DNA from: Sneathiella aquimaris
GTDB lineage: Bacteria > Pseudomonadota > Alphaproteobacteria > Sneathiellales > Sneathiellaceae
Direction: 5' to 3'
NCBI RefSeq assembly: GCF_026409565.1
Contig: NZ_CP112881.1
Span: 248,001 to 312,000, forward strand
Length of the DNA: 64,000 nucleotides
Each line of letters opens with the position of its first letter. Position 1 is the stretch's first letter. Made by a program: the position numbers and the translations under genes. Below, piece after piece: positions 17,691-26,729 of this stretch. The notes beneath the pieces were generated by a model. The model saw only the letters and a list, made by a program, of their open reading frames with translations, ran no database searches and was not told the origin of the DNA.

Positions 17691-18037
17691 TGGTATCGAA
17701 AATTATCCGGAGAGATGTTTTTGTCGGGGTGGCTGCGTCTGCAGCCGCCTTAACAGTTTTTACCACCCGTTGTGTTGCAGATGCATCAGAAGTACACAAC
17801 GTCATCATTAAGTCCTTAGTGTTCATGCCTGAGAGCATTTCCGTCAAGACCGGTGATACCATAAACTGGACCAATGAGGACATTGCCCCACATACTGCAA
17901 CCGCGGTGGAAGGGGGGTGGACCACTGGAGAAATCGCTATGGGAGAAACCAAATCTATTCTTGTCACCGAAGGAATGGAGACAAGTTACTACTGCGTTTT
18001 TCATCCTCATATGAATGGAACAATTAAACTTACCTAG
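17690..18037 (+). CDS. Cupredoxin (amicyanin/plastocyanin-like) with probable Tat signal
   Basis: This 115-residue blue-copper protein shows the type 1 copper ligands: a His in APHTAT, then Cys-His-Met in YYCVFHPHMNG near the C-terminus, with NWTNEDIAPHT as the usual first-ligand loop. The N-terminus has RRDVFVGVAASAAAL, a twin-arginine-like signal that suits a protein folded with a cofactor. It would carry electrons in the periplasm; its partner is unknown. It overlaps the DUF4142 stop by one base. Confidence 0.85.
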   Translation: MVSKIIRRDVFVGVAASAAALTVFTTRCVADASEVHNVIIKSLVFMPESISVKTGDTINWTNEDIAPHTATAVEGGWTTGEIAMGETKSILVTEGMETSYYCVFHPHMNGTIKLT

Positions 18038-18115
18038 TTCGGCAGCTATATAATTAACACTTGATAATGGTAAAATTTCGACAACACAGGCATTAATGTA
18101 TAATGCTTGCTATGG

Positions 18116-18854
18116 TGACCCTCTCCCCATAACTTGATTCAAATTGAAGTTAGTGTTCTTGTAAGAAACAACGGAGGCACTAATGAAACACAGATTTACA
18201 GACGAACAAATAATTGGGATTTTGAAGGAACGTGAGGCGGATTTGCGGTGAAAGAGCGTTGCCGCAAATACACTATGCTTGATCCCACCATCACGACCAA
18301 GGCAGATATGAAACCTGGATTTTATGCGCGATCAGTTTTCCTGGGGGCGGTGGATACAGCTGTTCAATGTGGCCGACAATTATACATGACAGTACCTTTC
18401 TATTATCGTTGATGTTTCCATCAATGGTTTGCGCGTTGCCAGCATACTGACGAGGCTTGCCGATCTACAGGGAGACCAGAGTTTATTGTTTAATGGTAAA
18501 GAAAACGCCTCGTTGGTAATGTTTGACAGAGCATAGCGCTGCGGTTGGATTAATATTCATGCATTCCGACAAGCCCAATCGGAATGACTTTTGTGACCCC
18601 TTTAATGGCCGGATGCGTGATGAGTGCTTGAAGGAGAGCCAGTTTTCGACCCGGGTTGAGGTGCAAATGATCACAGAAAATTGGAGACACATTTATGATT
18701 CTGAAAGAATGCATTCTATTTTTCACTGAGTGACACCAGATGAATTCGCGAAGTCCTGTTTTGGCTTAATCTAGAAAAAGGGGGACAAGGCCGCTTGCGC
18801 GGGTCAGGCATCATTTTCTAACTTCATAGTGGAGTATGCTTGGGGCGAGGGTCA
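18116..18854 (+). pseudogene. Decayed IS3-family element, same IS as the copy at 36739
   Basis: TGACCCTCTCCCC at 18116 and GGGGCGAGGGTCA ending at 18854 are the two ends in inverted orientation. The interior starts like orfA ([17 protein letters not shown]) and then degenerates. Fragments of orfB remain around the first catalytic Asp region and the KPNRNDFCDPFNGRMRDECL-like end, with deletions, stops and a length of 739 bp against 1217 bp in the intact copy. It is not functional. Confidence 0.85.
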
Positions 18855-18871
18855 CTAGGGCGATTGGGTGC

Positions 18872-21553
18872 TCAAACAGTATTGTCTAATGCATTTCTAA
18901 TGGCCACTGCTAATTCTGAATGATTGTAAGGCTTGTTTAAAATAGTGTTTGTCAATGCGGCTTGATACGTTTTCTGTGAATTTAGAAATTCTTCCTTCTT
19001 TTTTGAAAAACCACTTGTCAGCAATATTCTTGTTGTTGGGTTTATTTTATTAATAGTATTTGCTAATTGATACCCATCTTTATCTCCTGGCATAACAATA
19101 TCACTAAAAAGAAGATCGATACTTTTATTGTTCTTTATTATCTTTTCTGCTTCTGCACTATTCGTTGTTGAGATAGTTTTGTATCCAAGCATATTTAAAT
19201 ATTCGGTAGCAATTTCAACCAGGGCTTCTTCATCATCGACAATTAGGATTGTTTCACTTCCTCGCGGCAGATCTGTAGATGTATTTTTTTGTAAATCTCT
19301 TCTCTTTGCACCATTTTGTGATCGCGGCAAATAAATTTGGATCGTTGTCCCCTTGTTTACTTCTGAATAGACCTTTAGGTGACCATTAGATCTTTCAACA
19401 AATCCGTAAACCATGTTGAGACCAAGTCCTGTGCCTTCACCAAGGCCTTTTGTTGTGAAAAATGGATCAAACATTTTTTTCTTAACTTCTTCAGTCATAC
19501 CCTTTCCAGTATCACTAATGGAGCACATCACAAAATCACCAACATCGGCTTTTGGATTTAAGCGAAGGTTTTTTTCATCCAACACTTTATTCGTTGTTTC
19601 GATAAAGATGGACCCACTTCCTGACATTGCATCACGGGCATTAAGGGCAAGATTGAGAATGACATCTTCAAAATCGCCAGGATCTACATTAACCAACCAT
19701 AGGTCCTCGGCTAGGTCAGTTTCTAGGTTGATTGACACAGTTAATGATTTACAAATCAGTTCTTTTTGCGCTTCAATCATCTCATTCAGTAGTACAGATC
19801 CTTCATTTCTTTCACTTTTGCGGGAAAAATCAAGTAACTTCCTTGTAATGATTGCACCACGTTGCGTGCCATTGACCGCTTTTGAAATGCGGTTTTGGGC
19901 TGTTTCATTATCTGGAACCAGTTCTTTGAGAAGCTCCAGGTTACCCATGACTATCCCTAGTATATTGTTAAAATCATGAGCGATGCCTCCGGTCAATTGG
20001 CCGATTGCTTCCATTTTTTGAGAGCGATGAACTTGTTCTTCTAACTGACGGCGCTCAGTTATGTCATTTTTTATAACACGAAAATTGGCAATTGATCCAT
20101 CAATGGCCTTAATTCCTGAAACGAGTATAGCTTCAAAATAAGTGTCCCCATTTTTTTTAAAGTTGTCGAATTCACCTGTCCATTCATCACCTCTGACAAT
20201 TGTACGCCAGAGCTCACTATATTCATATGATGACAAATCTTTTGGTAATACCGTGCGTAAATTTTGACCTAGAACTTCCTTTTCAAGATATCCGGTTATC
20301 TCAGTAAATTTTCTATTTGTATATTCAATAGTGCCATCTATATCTGTCAAAATGACAGCTAAAGTACCTTGATCAACGGTTTGAGATAATTTAAAAAGTG
20401 ATTTTTTAATTTTTTTCTCTCTAATTATGCCTAATTGTAGAATAACTATAATTGAGATCAATCCAAGTAATATGGAGATGGTGGAAAATAAGACGATTTT
20501 ATACCTAGCATAGTAGGAAGGGGGTCGGTTTAAAATAACGCTGTCTTTGGGTAACTTTGATAAAGCAATATTAAAACGCTTCACTTGTAAATAGTCGAAA
20601 ATAAATTGCCCTTTGGGATTATTTATGGTCGCTATATTAGAAATGCTTTGACCCTTAAAATACCTCTGTGCAATATCCCCAATTTCCATCCCGTGATATA
20701 TTCCATCCAGTACTTTGCCGCCTACACTGCCGTATTCTATGTTGTGCCCGATAACCGTATAAACGGGGCGACTGCTTTTGGCGGCAATTCTACGAACCGA
20801 GTCTTTGTTGGATACAAATCCGTTTTTGTCTCTAAAAAAAGTATAAAATAAAATGGCATCAGATTTTGACAGATTACTAACGATGTTTTCAATTTCAGAT
20901 AATGTATACCGATCATCTACTCTTATAAATTGAATGGACGGATATCTCAAAGACAGTTTTTCAATCTGCTGCCACGATCCATTCCCGCTGACTGTAGTAT
21001 CTGCAACCACATGAATTGTTTTGGTCTGCGAATGGGTTTTGATTATAAAATCAACCATTGCTTTATCTTCTGTCAGTTCCAATATACCAGTAAAATATTC
21101 CTTATCGATAATATTAGGAATGTTAGTGTTGTTTACACCACCAAACACTACAGGTGTCGTTCCAAACAAACTTTCCCGATTGTCGATCAGAAAATTTAAT
21201 GCATTGTCATCAAGTGAAATAATTAGATCAAACTGAGTGGGCAAAAATTTGTGTTTGTACATGTTGTAAAGTAGGTTTTTGTAAGTGGCGTTATATTCGA
21301 CATTTTTGGTGTCCATATACTCCACATGCATTTTATAGTGAATATTCCATGCATCTAGCCTTGATTTAACACCGTCAATGTTTTTGACCACCCATGGTAT
21401 ATTTTCATTATAAGAAACTAAGAATAAAATATTCTGTTTGTGTTTTTCAGAAGCATTTCCAGTTGAGTAAAAGAAGAGACCCGAAAAGTAGACTGTACCT
21501 GCTATGAAGATCAGATTGTAGATGAAGAATTTTAAAGTCAGTATTTGCGTCAT
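18872..21553 (-). CDS. Hybrid sensor histidine kinase with ABC-type periplasmic sensor
   Basis: This 893-residue membrane kinase has, in order: an N-terminal membrane helix (about 10-30), a large periplasmic ABC_sub_bind-type sensor to about 340 (NILFLVSYNENIPWV start), a second helix (about 351-373, LFSTISILLGLISIIVILQL), a PAS domain (ILTDIDGTIEYTNRKFTEI), a HisKA segment with the phospho-His in GGIAHDFNN, a HATPase (NLALNARDAM, DTGKGMTEEV, GTGLGL) and a receiver with its Asp in LLFSDIVMPG. All key residues are present. No response regulator or transporter gene is adjacent, so its output and ligand are unknown. Confidence 0.92.
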   Translation of the reverse strand: MTQILTLKFFIYNLIFIAGTVYFSGLFFYSTGNASEKHKQNILFLVSYNENIPWVVKNIDGVKSRLDAWNIHYKMHVEYMDTKNVEYNATYKNLLYNMYKHKFLPTQFDLIISLDDNALNFLIDNRESLFGTTPVVFGGVNNTNIPNIIDKEYFTGILELTEDKAMVDFIIKTHSQTKTIHVVADTTVSGNGSWQQIEKLSLRYPSIQFIRVDDRYTLSEIENIVSNLSKSDAILFYTFFRDKNGFVSNKDSVRRIAAKSSRPVYTVIGHNIEYGSVGGKVLDGIYHGMEIGDIAQRYFKGQSISNIATINNPKGQFIFDYLQVKRFNIALSKLPKDSVILNRPPSYYARYKIVLFSTISILLGLISIIVILQLGIIREKKIKKSLFKLSQTVDQGTLAVILTDIDGTIEYTNRKFTEITGYLEKEVLGQNLRTVLPKDLSSYEYSELWRTIVRGDEWTGEFDNFKKNGDTYFEAILVSGIKAIDGSIANFRVIKNDITERRQLEEQVHRSQKMEAIGQLTGGIAHDFNNILGIVMGNLELLKELVPDNETAQNRISKAVNGTQRGAIITRKLLDFSRKSERNEGSVLLNEMIEAQKELICKSLTVSINLETDLAEDLWLVNVDPGDFEDVILNLALNARDAMSGSGSIFIETTNKVLDEKNLRLNPKADVGDFVMCSISDTGKGMTEEVKKKMFDPFFTTKGLGEGTGLGLNMVYGFVERSNGHLKVYSEVNKGTTIQIYLPRSQNGAKRRDLQKNTSTDLPRGSETILIVDDEEALVEIATEYLNMLGYKTISTTNSAEAEKIIKNNKSIDLLFSDIVMPGDKDGYQLANTINKINPTTRILLTSGFSKKKEEFLNSQKTYQAALTNTILNKPYNHSELAVAIRNALDNTV

Positions 21554-21896
21554 TTCCCAACTCCAATACCTGAGCAGCGTAAAAAAGGTAAATAAAAAGT
21601 ATGCTTGATTTCCTGAGATGCTCTTACATTTGTTGACAGCTATTCTCTCCTACCGTTTTTAAGGGTTTTCAAAAAAGCCTCTTTAATGACGTTCTTGATA
21701 AATGTACGTTTCCAAGAAACTGATTTTTTAGAACTTATTAAGGTATCTATTTTTCACAATGATAACCAATACCTGTCGGCTATATGTTTCATAACTATCA
21801 CAACGAAAAACCTCCTAGATATGGTTTAAGGAAGCGCAATATATTTTGCGAAACTACTAAAATAGTTCTTTGAATAGCCCCGTGTTTTCTAAACAG
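21554..21896. other. AT-rich gap upstream of the sensor kinase
   Basis: No gene was recognised. It would hold the kinase promoter and the right end of the IS3 remnant that follows. Confidence 0.45.
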
Positions 21897-22481
21897 CCTG
21901 CGGGTTCAGTTTTCGCTGTTTCTCGGAGTCTGCGGGTGACAGCATTCCATTTTTTGCGTGTTTACGTTTCGGATTTTAAAACATCTCGATGAAATCGAAC
22001 ACGTCTGATCTTGCTTGATCTTGTGTCTTGTATGTTTTCCTGCAGATGCGTTCACGTTTAAGTAGGCTGAAGAAGTTTTCGGCCACAGCATTGTCATGGT
22101 CGTTTCCACGTCGGCGCATAGAGTGCTCAAGGTTGTGCTGTTTGAGAAACGATGCCCAATCCATGTTGGTGAATTGTGAGCCTTGATCTGAAGGGACCAA
22201 GACTTTGTTTGCTGGTTTCCTTCGCCAAACAGCCATCAGCAATGCTTGCAGAACCAGATCCGTTGTCTGGCGATTTTGCATTGCCCAGCCGACGAAACGA
22301 CGAGAGAAAAGATCGATGACGACTGCCAGATAAGAAAACCCCTCATAGTTTTGATGTAAGTGATGTCTGTGACCCACGCTGTGTCTGGCGTAGCCACTTC
22401 AAACTGACGATCAAGTGTATTATTGATAACAATTGATGGAACGTCCGCCATACTTCCCAGTTCGACATTGTCCGTCATCAT
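21897..22481 (-). pseudogene. IS3-family (IS150-like) orfB remnant
   Basis: On the minus strand, TLDRQFEVATPDTAWVTDI begins the rve domain in one frame. Near 22355 the frame shifts to SYLAVVIDLFSRRFVGWAM, the second catalytic Asp lies in VPSDQGSQFT and the Glu in NAVAENFFSLLK. After FDFIEMF an in-frame TAA replaces the expected Tyr, and the remaining NPKRKHAKNGMLSPADSEKQ tail continues in the same frame. One frameshift plus one stop, with no orfA found, means it is dead. Confidence 0.85.
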
Positions 22482-22732
22482 ACCGCTTGTAATTTACTCC
22501 CCCTCTTGTCGTCACCCGCTTAAACTAAACCTACTAAAGCGTCGGTCGACGCACCTATACCCCGCGCTCAGTGCATCGGCCTTTCATGAAAATGATCTCT
22601 AGTGCCAAAGTACCGGCAATCGGCGTATCATAACTGTAGGCTATTGTAACAATTACAATTTGATATTGGCCTCGGCTCCCTTCATTTCCTACTCTCTGGC
22701 GCATTGTCTCTGAGCTAAAGGAAATATGGACG

Positions 22733-23122
22733 ATGAAGGTTGAAAACACTATTCCGGAAAATATTATGAAACCAATTGGACATTATAGCCATGTTTCCAA
22801 GGTCGGACCGTTTATCACCATTGGAGGTACTGCAGGGGTAAATCCGGAGACTGGTGAACTCGTCGGATTAGATGTGGGATCACAGACAAAACAAATTCTT
22901 GATGCATTTGAAATAATGTTATTGCAAGCAGAGTCCGGTTTTTCGCATGTTATGCACATCAATATTTTTCTCGCTGACATAAAAAGCTTTAAACAAATGG
23001 ATTTAGTGTATGGCGAGAGGTTGGGGATTTATCGTCCAGCCAGAACTACTATAGGTGGCGTAGACTTACCCAAATCAGATGCATTAATAACCATGAATTT
23101 GACAGCGATAACAAAATGTTGA
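22733..23122 (+). CDS. RidA (YjgF/YER057c/UK114) family protein
   Basis: This 129-residue trimeric-type protein has the family pattern: VGPFITIGGTAGVNPETG near the start, and GIYRPARTTIGG with Arg104, the residue that binds the carboxylate in imine-hydrolysing RidA proteins. RidA turns reactive enamine/imine intermediates from PLP or flavin enzymes into 2-oxo acids. Here it opens a run of catabolic genes (FMN enzyme, ThDP enzyme, aldehyde dehydrogenase), so a role in that pathway is likely. ATG at 22733 begins MKVENTIPENIMKP; no strong ribosome site is visible. Confidence 0.85.
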   Translation: MKVENTIPENIMKPIGHYSHVSKVGPFITIGGTAGVNPETGELVGLDVGSQTKQILDAFEIMLLQAESGFSHVMHINIFLADIKSFKQMDLVYGERLGIYRPARTTIGGVDLPKSDALITMNLTAITKC

Positions 23123-23428
23123 AGGTCTAAAAACAAACCTCTGACCTGTTGACCACTGAACATTAAATGCATTTAACGCATCGAAATTACACAAAATAGA
23201 GATTTCAACTCAAACGCTGTTTTCTAGATGACATTGGTATAGGTCGTAATAACTGTGATGAAATATGGAGAATAATGGAAATAATCGTAAAGCAGTGCGT
23301 GTATGAACAAATCCTGAGAATCTTCTTCTCATAATTCAAAATAATGAAAACTAAAAACCGTCAAAAGAACTTATGGGACAATGGAAATTTTACTTAATAG
23401 AATTTTCATGTAGACAGAAAGATTGACT
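23123..23428. other. Gap between RidA and the FMN enzyme gene
   Basis: 306 AT-rich bases without a gene. The 300-bp spacing leaves open whether ridA and the genes that follow share a transcript or use a second promoter. Confidence 0.4.
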
Positions 23429-24973
23429 ATGCCGTTACTCCAACTTGGCTTCATTGAATCCACTGTACAGATAGCATCAAATTTATTTATCGCCTTTATT
23501 GGGTTATTGGCTCTTGGAGTTGGTATTCTGTTCATCATCGACATATATCAAACGAAAGACGCTGTTCGGAAAAATTATCCAGTCTTGGGTCGATTTCGAT
23601 ACTTATTTTCAACTCTTGGCGAGTTCTTCAGACAGTATTTCTTTGCAATGGACCGCGAAGAATTGCCATTTAATCGAGCCGAACGTAATTGGGTTGAAAA
23701 AGCAACAAAGAATAAAGATAATACTGTAGCGTTTGGATCTACAAAAAATTTGATGCCTACAGGAACGGTTATCTTCGCCAATTGTGCCTTCCCGACATTA
23801 GATGAGGACGCAGTTGAAACAATGTCTGTTGAAATTGGCCCATTTTGTCGAAAACCTTATAATGCCCCCTCTTTTTTCAATATTTCTGGAATGAGTTACG
23901 GGGCGTTATCCGCTCCGGCTGTGACTGCACTTGCTAAAGGGGCAAAAATTGCAAATTGTTGGATGAACACAGGTGAAGGCGGACTTTCGCCCTATCATCT
24001 TGAAGGCGGATGCGATCTTGTTATTCAAATCGGCACCGCAAAATATGGGGTTCGTGACGTAGCGGGTAATCTTTGTGATCAAAGATTACGAGACGTTGCT
24101 TCTCATAGCCAAGTATGTATGTTCGAATTAAAAATGAGCCAAGGCGCAAAACCGGGCAAGGGTGGAATACTACCTGCGATTAAAGTTACGGAAGAGATCG
24201 CTAAAATTCGCGGAATTCCGAAAGGTCGATCATCGATCTCCCCAAACAGACATCCAGAAATCAATAATATCAGGGAGATGTTAGATTTAATCACCAGAGT
24301 TCGGGACATAACCGGCAAGCCGACAGGGTTTAAAGCTGTAATTGGCGCTTATGACTGGATAGAAGATTTATGTAAGGAAATTCATAAAAGAGGTATTGAA
24401 CATGCACCCGACTTCATAACACTTGATAGTGGTGATGGTGGCTCGGGAGCGGCTCCAATGCCTCTCATGGATAATGTTGGATTGGCAATCAAAGAGTCAC
24501 TTCCTTTAGTCTCTGATATTCTCTACAAACACGGATTAAAAAAACGGGTTAGAATAATTGCATCGGGCAAATTAATAACTCCGTCTGAAGTTGCTTGGGC
24601 GTTAGCAACAGGCGCTGACTTTGTAACGTCGGCGCGGGGCTTTATGTTCTCATTAGGGTGCATTCAAGCACTAAAGTGCAACAAAAATACCTGTCCCACT
24701 GGAATCACAACACATAATAAAAGACTGCAAAAGGGTCTAAATACTGAAGACAAAGCTGCAAGAGTGGCAAACTACTGCTTGAATATGGTTCATGAGGTGC
24801 AGACCATCTCGCATTCTTGTGGTGTTAGCAGAGCGCGAAAAATGAATAGGAAGCATGTTCGCATGGTCCAAAATGACGGGCGAACAATCTCTATCAATGA
24901 GCTTTATCCTCTCCCCGAGATCTTACCTGAGTACTTGGAGGTTTCTAAAATTTTGGAGACCAAAGTAGGCTAA
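23429..24973 (+). CDS. FMN-dependent glutamate synthase-like (GltB central domain) protein
   Basis: This 514-residue protein has one N-terminal membrane helix (ASNLFIAFIGLLALGVGILF) followed by a TIM-barrel FMN domain of the GltB/archaeal glutamate synthase type: FFNISGMSYGALSAPAV, WMNTGEGGLSPYH, TLDSGDGGSGAAP, then ALKCNKNTCPTGITTHN with the cysteines expected for the [3Fe-4S] cluster region. There is no glutaminase domain, so it is not a complete glutamate synthase. Membrane-attached stand-alone forms are widespread with unclear substrates; a flavin-dependent amine or amino-acid reaction is the likely class. ATG at 23429 is preferred to TTG at 23423. Confidence 0.85.
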   Translation: MPLLQLGFIESTVQIASNLFIAFIGLLALGVGILFIIDIYQTKDAVRKNYPVLGRFRYLFSTLGEFFRQYFFAMDREELPFNRAERNWVEKATKNKDNTVAFGSTKNLMPTGTVIFANCAFPTLDEDAVETMSVEIGPFCRKPYNAPSFFNISGMSYGALSAPAVTALAKGAKIANCWMNTGEGGLSPYHLEGGCDLVIQIGTAKYGVRDVAGNLCDQRLRDVASHSQVCMFELKMSQGAKPGKGGILPAIKVTEEIAKIRGIPKGRSSISPNRHPEINNIREMLDLITRVRDITGKPTGFKAVIGAYDWIEDLCKEIHKRGIEHAPDFITLDSGDGGSGAAPMPLMDNVGLAIKESLPLVSDILYKHGLKKRVRIIASGKLITPSEVAWALATGADFVTSARGFMFSLGCIQALKCNKNTCPTGITTHNKRLQKGLNTEDKAARVANYCLNMVHEVQTISHSCGVSRARKMNRKHVRMVQNDGRTISINELYPLPEILPEYLEVSKILETKVG

Positions 24974-25046
24974 AACACAATAGTTTAAGAGTGCTAAGGA
25001 AACATTATAATTTGTGGATGTAGCCGTATACAGAAAGAAATTTATT

Positions 25047-26729
25047 ATGACACACATACCGGCGAGTGACGAGGTTAATACAAACACATTAAAAGCATCA
25101 GATTTATTTGTACGGGCCTTGGAGGCAGAGGGTGTCGAATATATTTTTGCCGTCCCGGGTGAAGAAAATCTTGACATGGTTGAATCTTTGAGGACGTCAA
25201 AAATAAAACTTATCTTAAACCGCCATGAGCAGGGCGCTGGTTTCATGGCGGCAACATACGGTCGACTTACTGGAAAAGCCGGTGTGTGTATGGCTACTCT
25301 TGGTCCGGGTGCCACAAATTTTGCCACCCCGGCCGCATATGCACATTTAGGCGGAATGCCACTGATTATGATTACCGGCCAAAAGCCCATTAAAAAATCT
25401 AAACAAGGACAATTCCAAATTGTTGATATTGTGAACTTATTTGATCCGATATGCAAAATGTCAAAACAAATAGTTCATGGCAACACCATCCCATCTCTGG
25501 TCCGAGAAGCTTTTCGTTTAGCGGAAGAAGAACGCCCTGGCGCCGTGTTATTGGAGTTGCCAGAGGATATAGCGATGGAACAATGTGATGCTCAAATTAT
25601 AAAAAAAAATATCCGTCACTATGCAATTGCCGATAAATTTATACTCAACCAAGTGGCTAAAAAGATTTTGTCAGCGAGAATGCCCTTGGTACTTGTTGGG
25701 GCTGGAGGAAACCGGAAAGAGGTTCGACGTGCAATCAGTAATTTTGTTAACACTACGGGAATTCCATTCTTTAACACACAAATGGGGAAAGGAGTAGTCG
25801 ACGAAAGGTCAGATCTATTTTTGGGAACGGCGGCATTGTCTGATGGCGATTATTTACACTGCGCCATCGAACGATCCGACCTAATTATTAACATCGGACA
25901 CGATGTTGTCGAAAAGCCTCCCTTTTTCATGGAGAACGACGAGAAAGTAGTAATTCACATGAATTATAAGTCGGCCAAAATAGATGCAGTGTACTTCCCT
26001 CAAATGGAAGTAGTGGGTGATCTCGCGCGTTCACTGGAGCAACTCACAGAAATATTGGGCGGCAAAGTGCCTTTTGATAGATCATATTTTGAAAGAGTCC
26101 GCAATGAGGTTGAAAGCCACTTGGCTGAAGGTGCAACGGATCCAAGATTTCCTATTATTCCTCAGCGATTTGTAAGCGATACACGTAAGGTTATGAGGGA
26201 TCAAGACATTATCGCCTTAGATAATGGAATCTATAAAATATGGTATGCCAGAAATTATAGAGCTTATGAACCCAACACTGTTCTACTGGATAACGCACTT
26301 GCCACCATGGGGGCAGGGCTTCCTTCTGCCATGACAGCGGCGCTTCTCAACCCCGATTGCCGTGTTATGGCAATTTGTGGTGACGGTGGCTTTATGATGA
26401 ATAGTCAAGAATTGGAAACTGCTGTTCGCTTAAAACTGAATTTGGTTGTTACGGTACTAACCGATAATTCGTATGGCATGATCAGGTGGAAACAAGCGGA
26501 TGCAGGATTTGACGATTGGGGTTTGGAATTCAATAATCCTGACTTCGTTCAATATGCTAACAGCTACGGAGCCAACGGACATTGCGTCGTCTCCACTGAC
26601 AGTCTTGTCGAAACCTTTAATAATGCGTTTGACGCTGGAGGGGTTCATCTAGTGGAAGTTCCCGTAGACTATTCGGAGAACCAAAAGGTACTTATCGACG
26701 AGCTAGCGGCAAAAGCGTGTTTAATATGA
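25047..26729 (+). CDS. Thiamine diphosphate-dependent acetolactate synthase-like enzyme
   Basis: This 560-residue POX/AHAS-type protein has an N-terminal PYR domain with the catalytic Glu61 (NRHEQGAGF), a central nucleotide-binding-like domain, and a C-terminal ThDP domain with GDGGFMMNSQELETA ... DNSYGM, the GDG-N metal-diphosphate motif. It is probably a 2-oxo acid decarboxylase or carboligase. There is no small regulatory subunit gene, so it is unlikely to serve branched-chain amino-acid synthesis. The aldehyde dehydrogenase gene overlaps its stop (ATGA), which suggests that it makes an aldehyde. ATG at 25047 (MTHIPASD) follows AGAAAG; an upstream GTG at 25014 is less likely. Confidence 0.85.
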   Translation: MTHIPASDEVNTNTLKASDLFVRALEAEGVEYIFAVPGEENLDMVESLRTSKIKLILNRHEQGAGFMAATYGRLTGKAGVCMATLGPGATNFATPAAYAHLGGMPLIMITGQKPIKKSKQGQFQIVDIVNLFDPICKMSKQIVHGNTIPSLVREAFRLAEEERPGAVLLELPEDIAMEQCDAQIIKKNIRHYAIADKFILNQVAKKILSARMPLVLVGAGGNRKEVRRAISNFVNTTGIPFFNTQMGKGVVDERSDLFLGTAALSDGDYLHCAIERSDLIINIGHDVVEKPPFFMENDEKVVIHMNYKSAKIDAVYFPQMEVVGDLARSLEQLTEILGGKVPFDRSYFERVRNEVESHLAEGATDPRFPIIPQRFVSDTRKVMRDQDIIALDNGIYKIWYARNYRAYEPNTVLLDNALATMGAGLPSAMTAALLNPDCRVMAICGDGGFMMNSQELETAVRLKLNLVVTVLTDNSYGMIRWKQADAGFDDWGLEFNNPDFVQYANSYGANGHCVVSTDSLVETFNNAFDAGGVHLVEVPVDYSENQKVLIDELAAKACLI

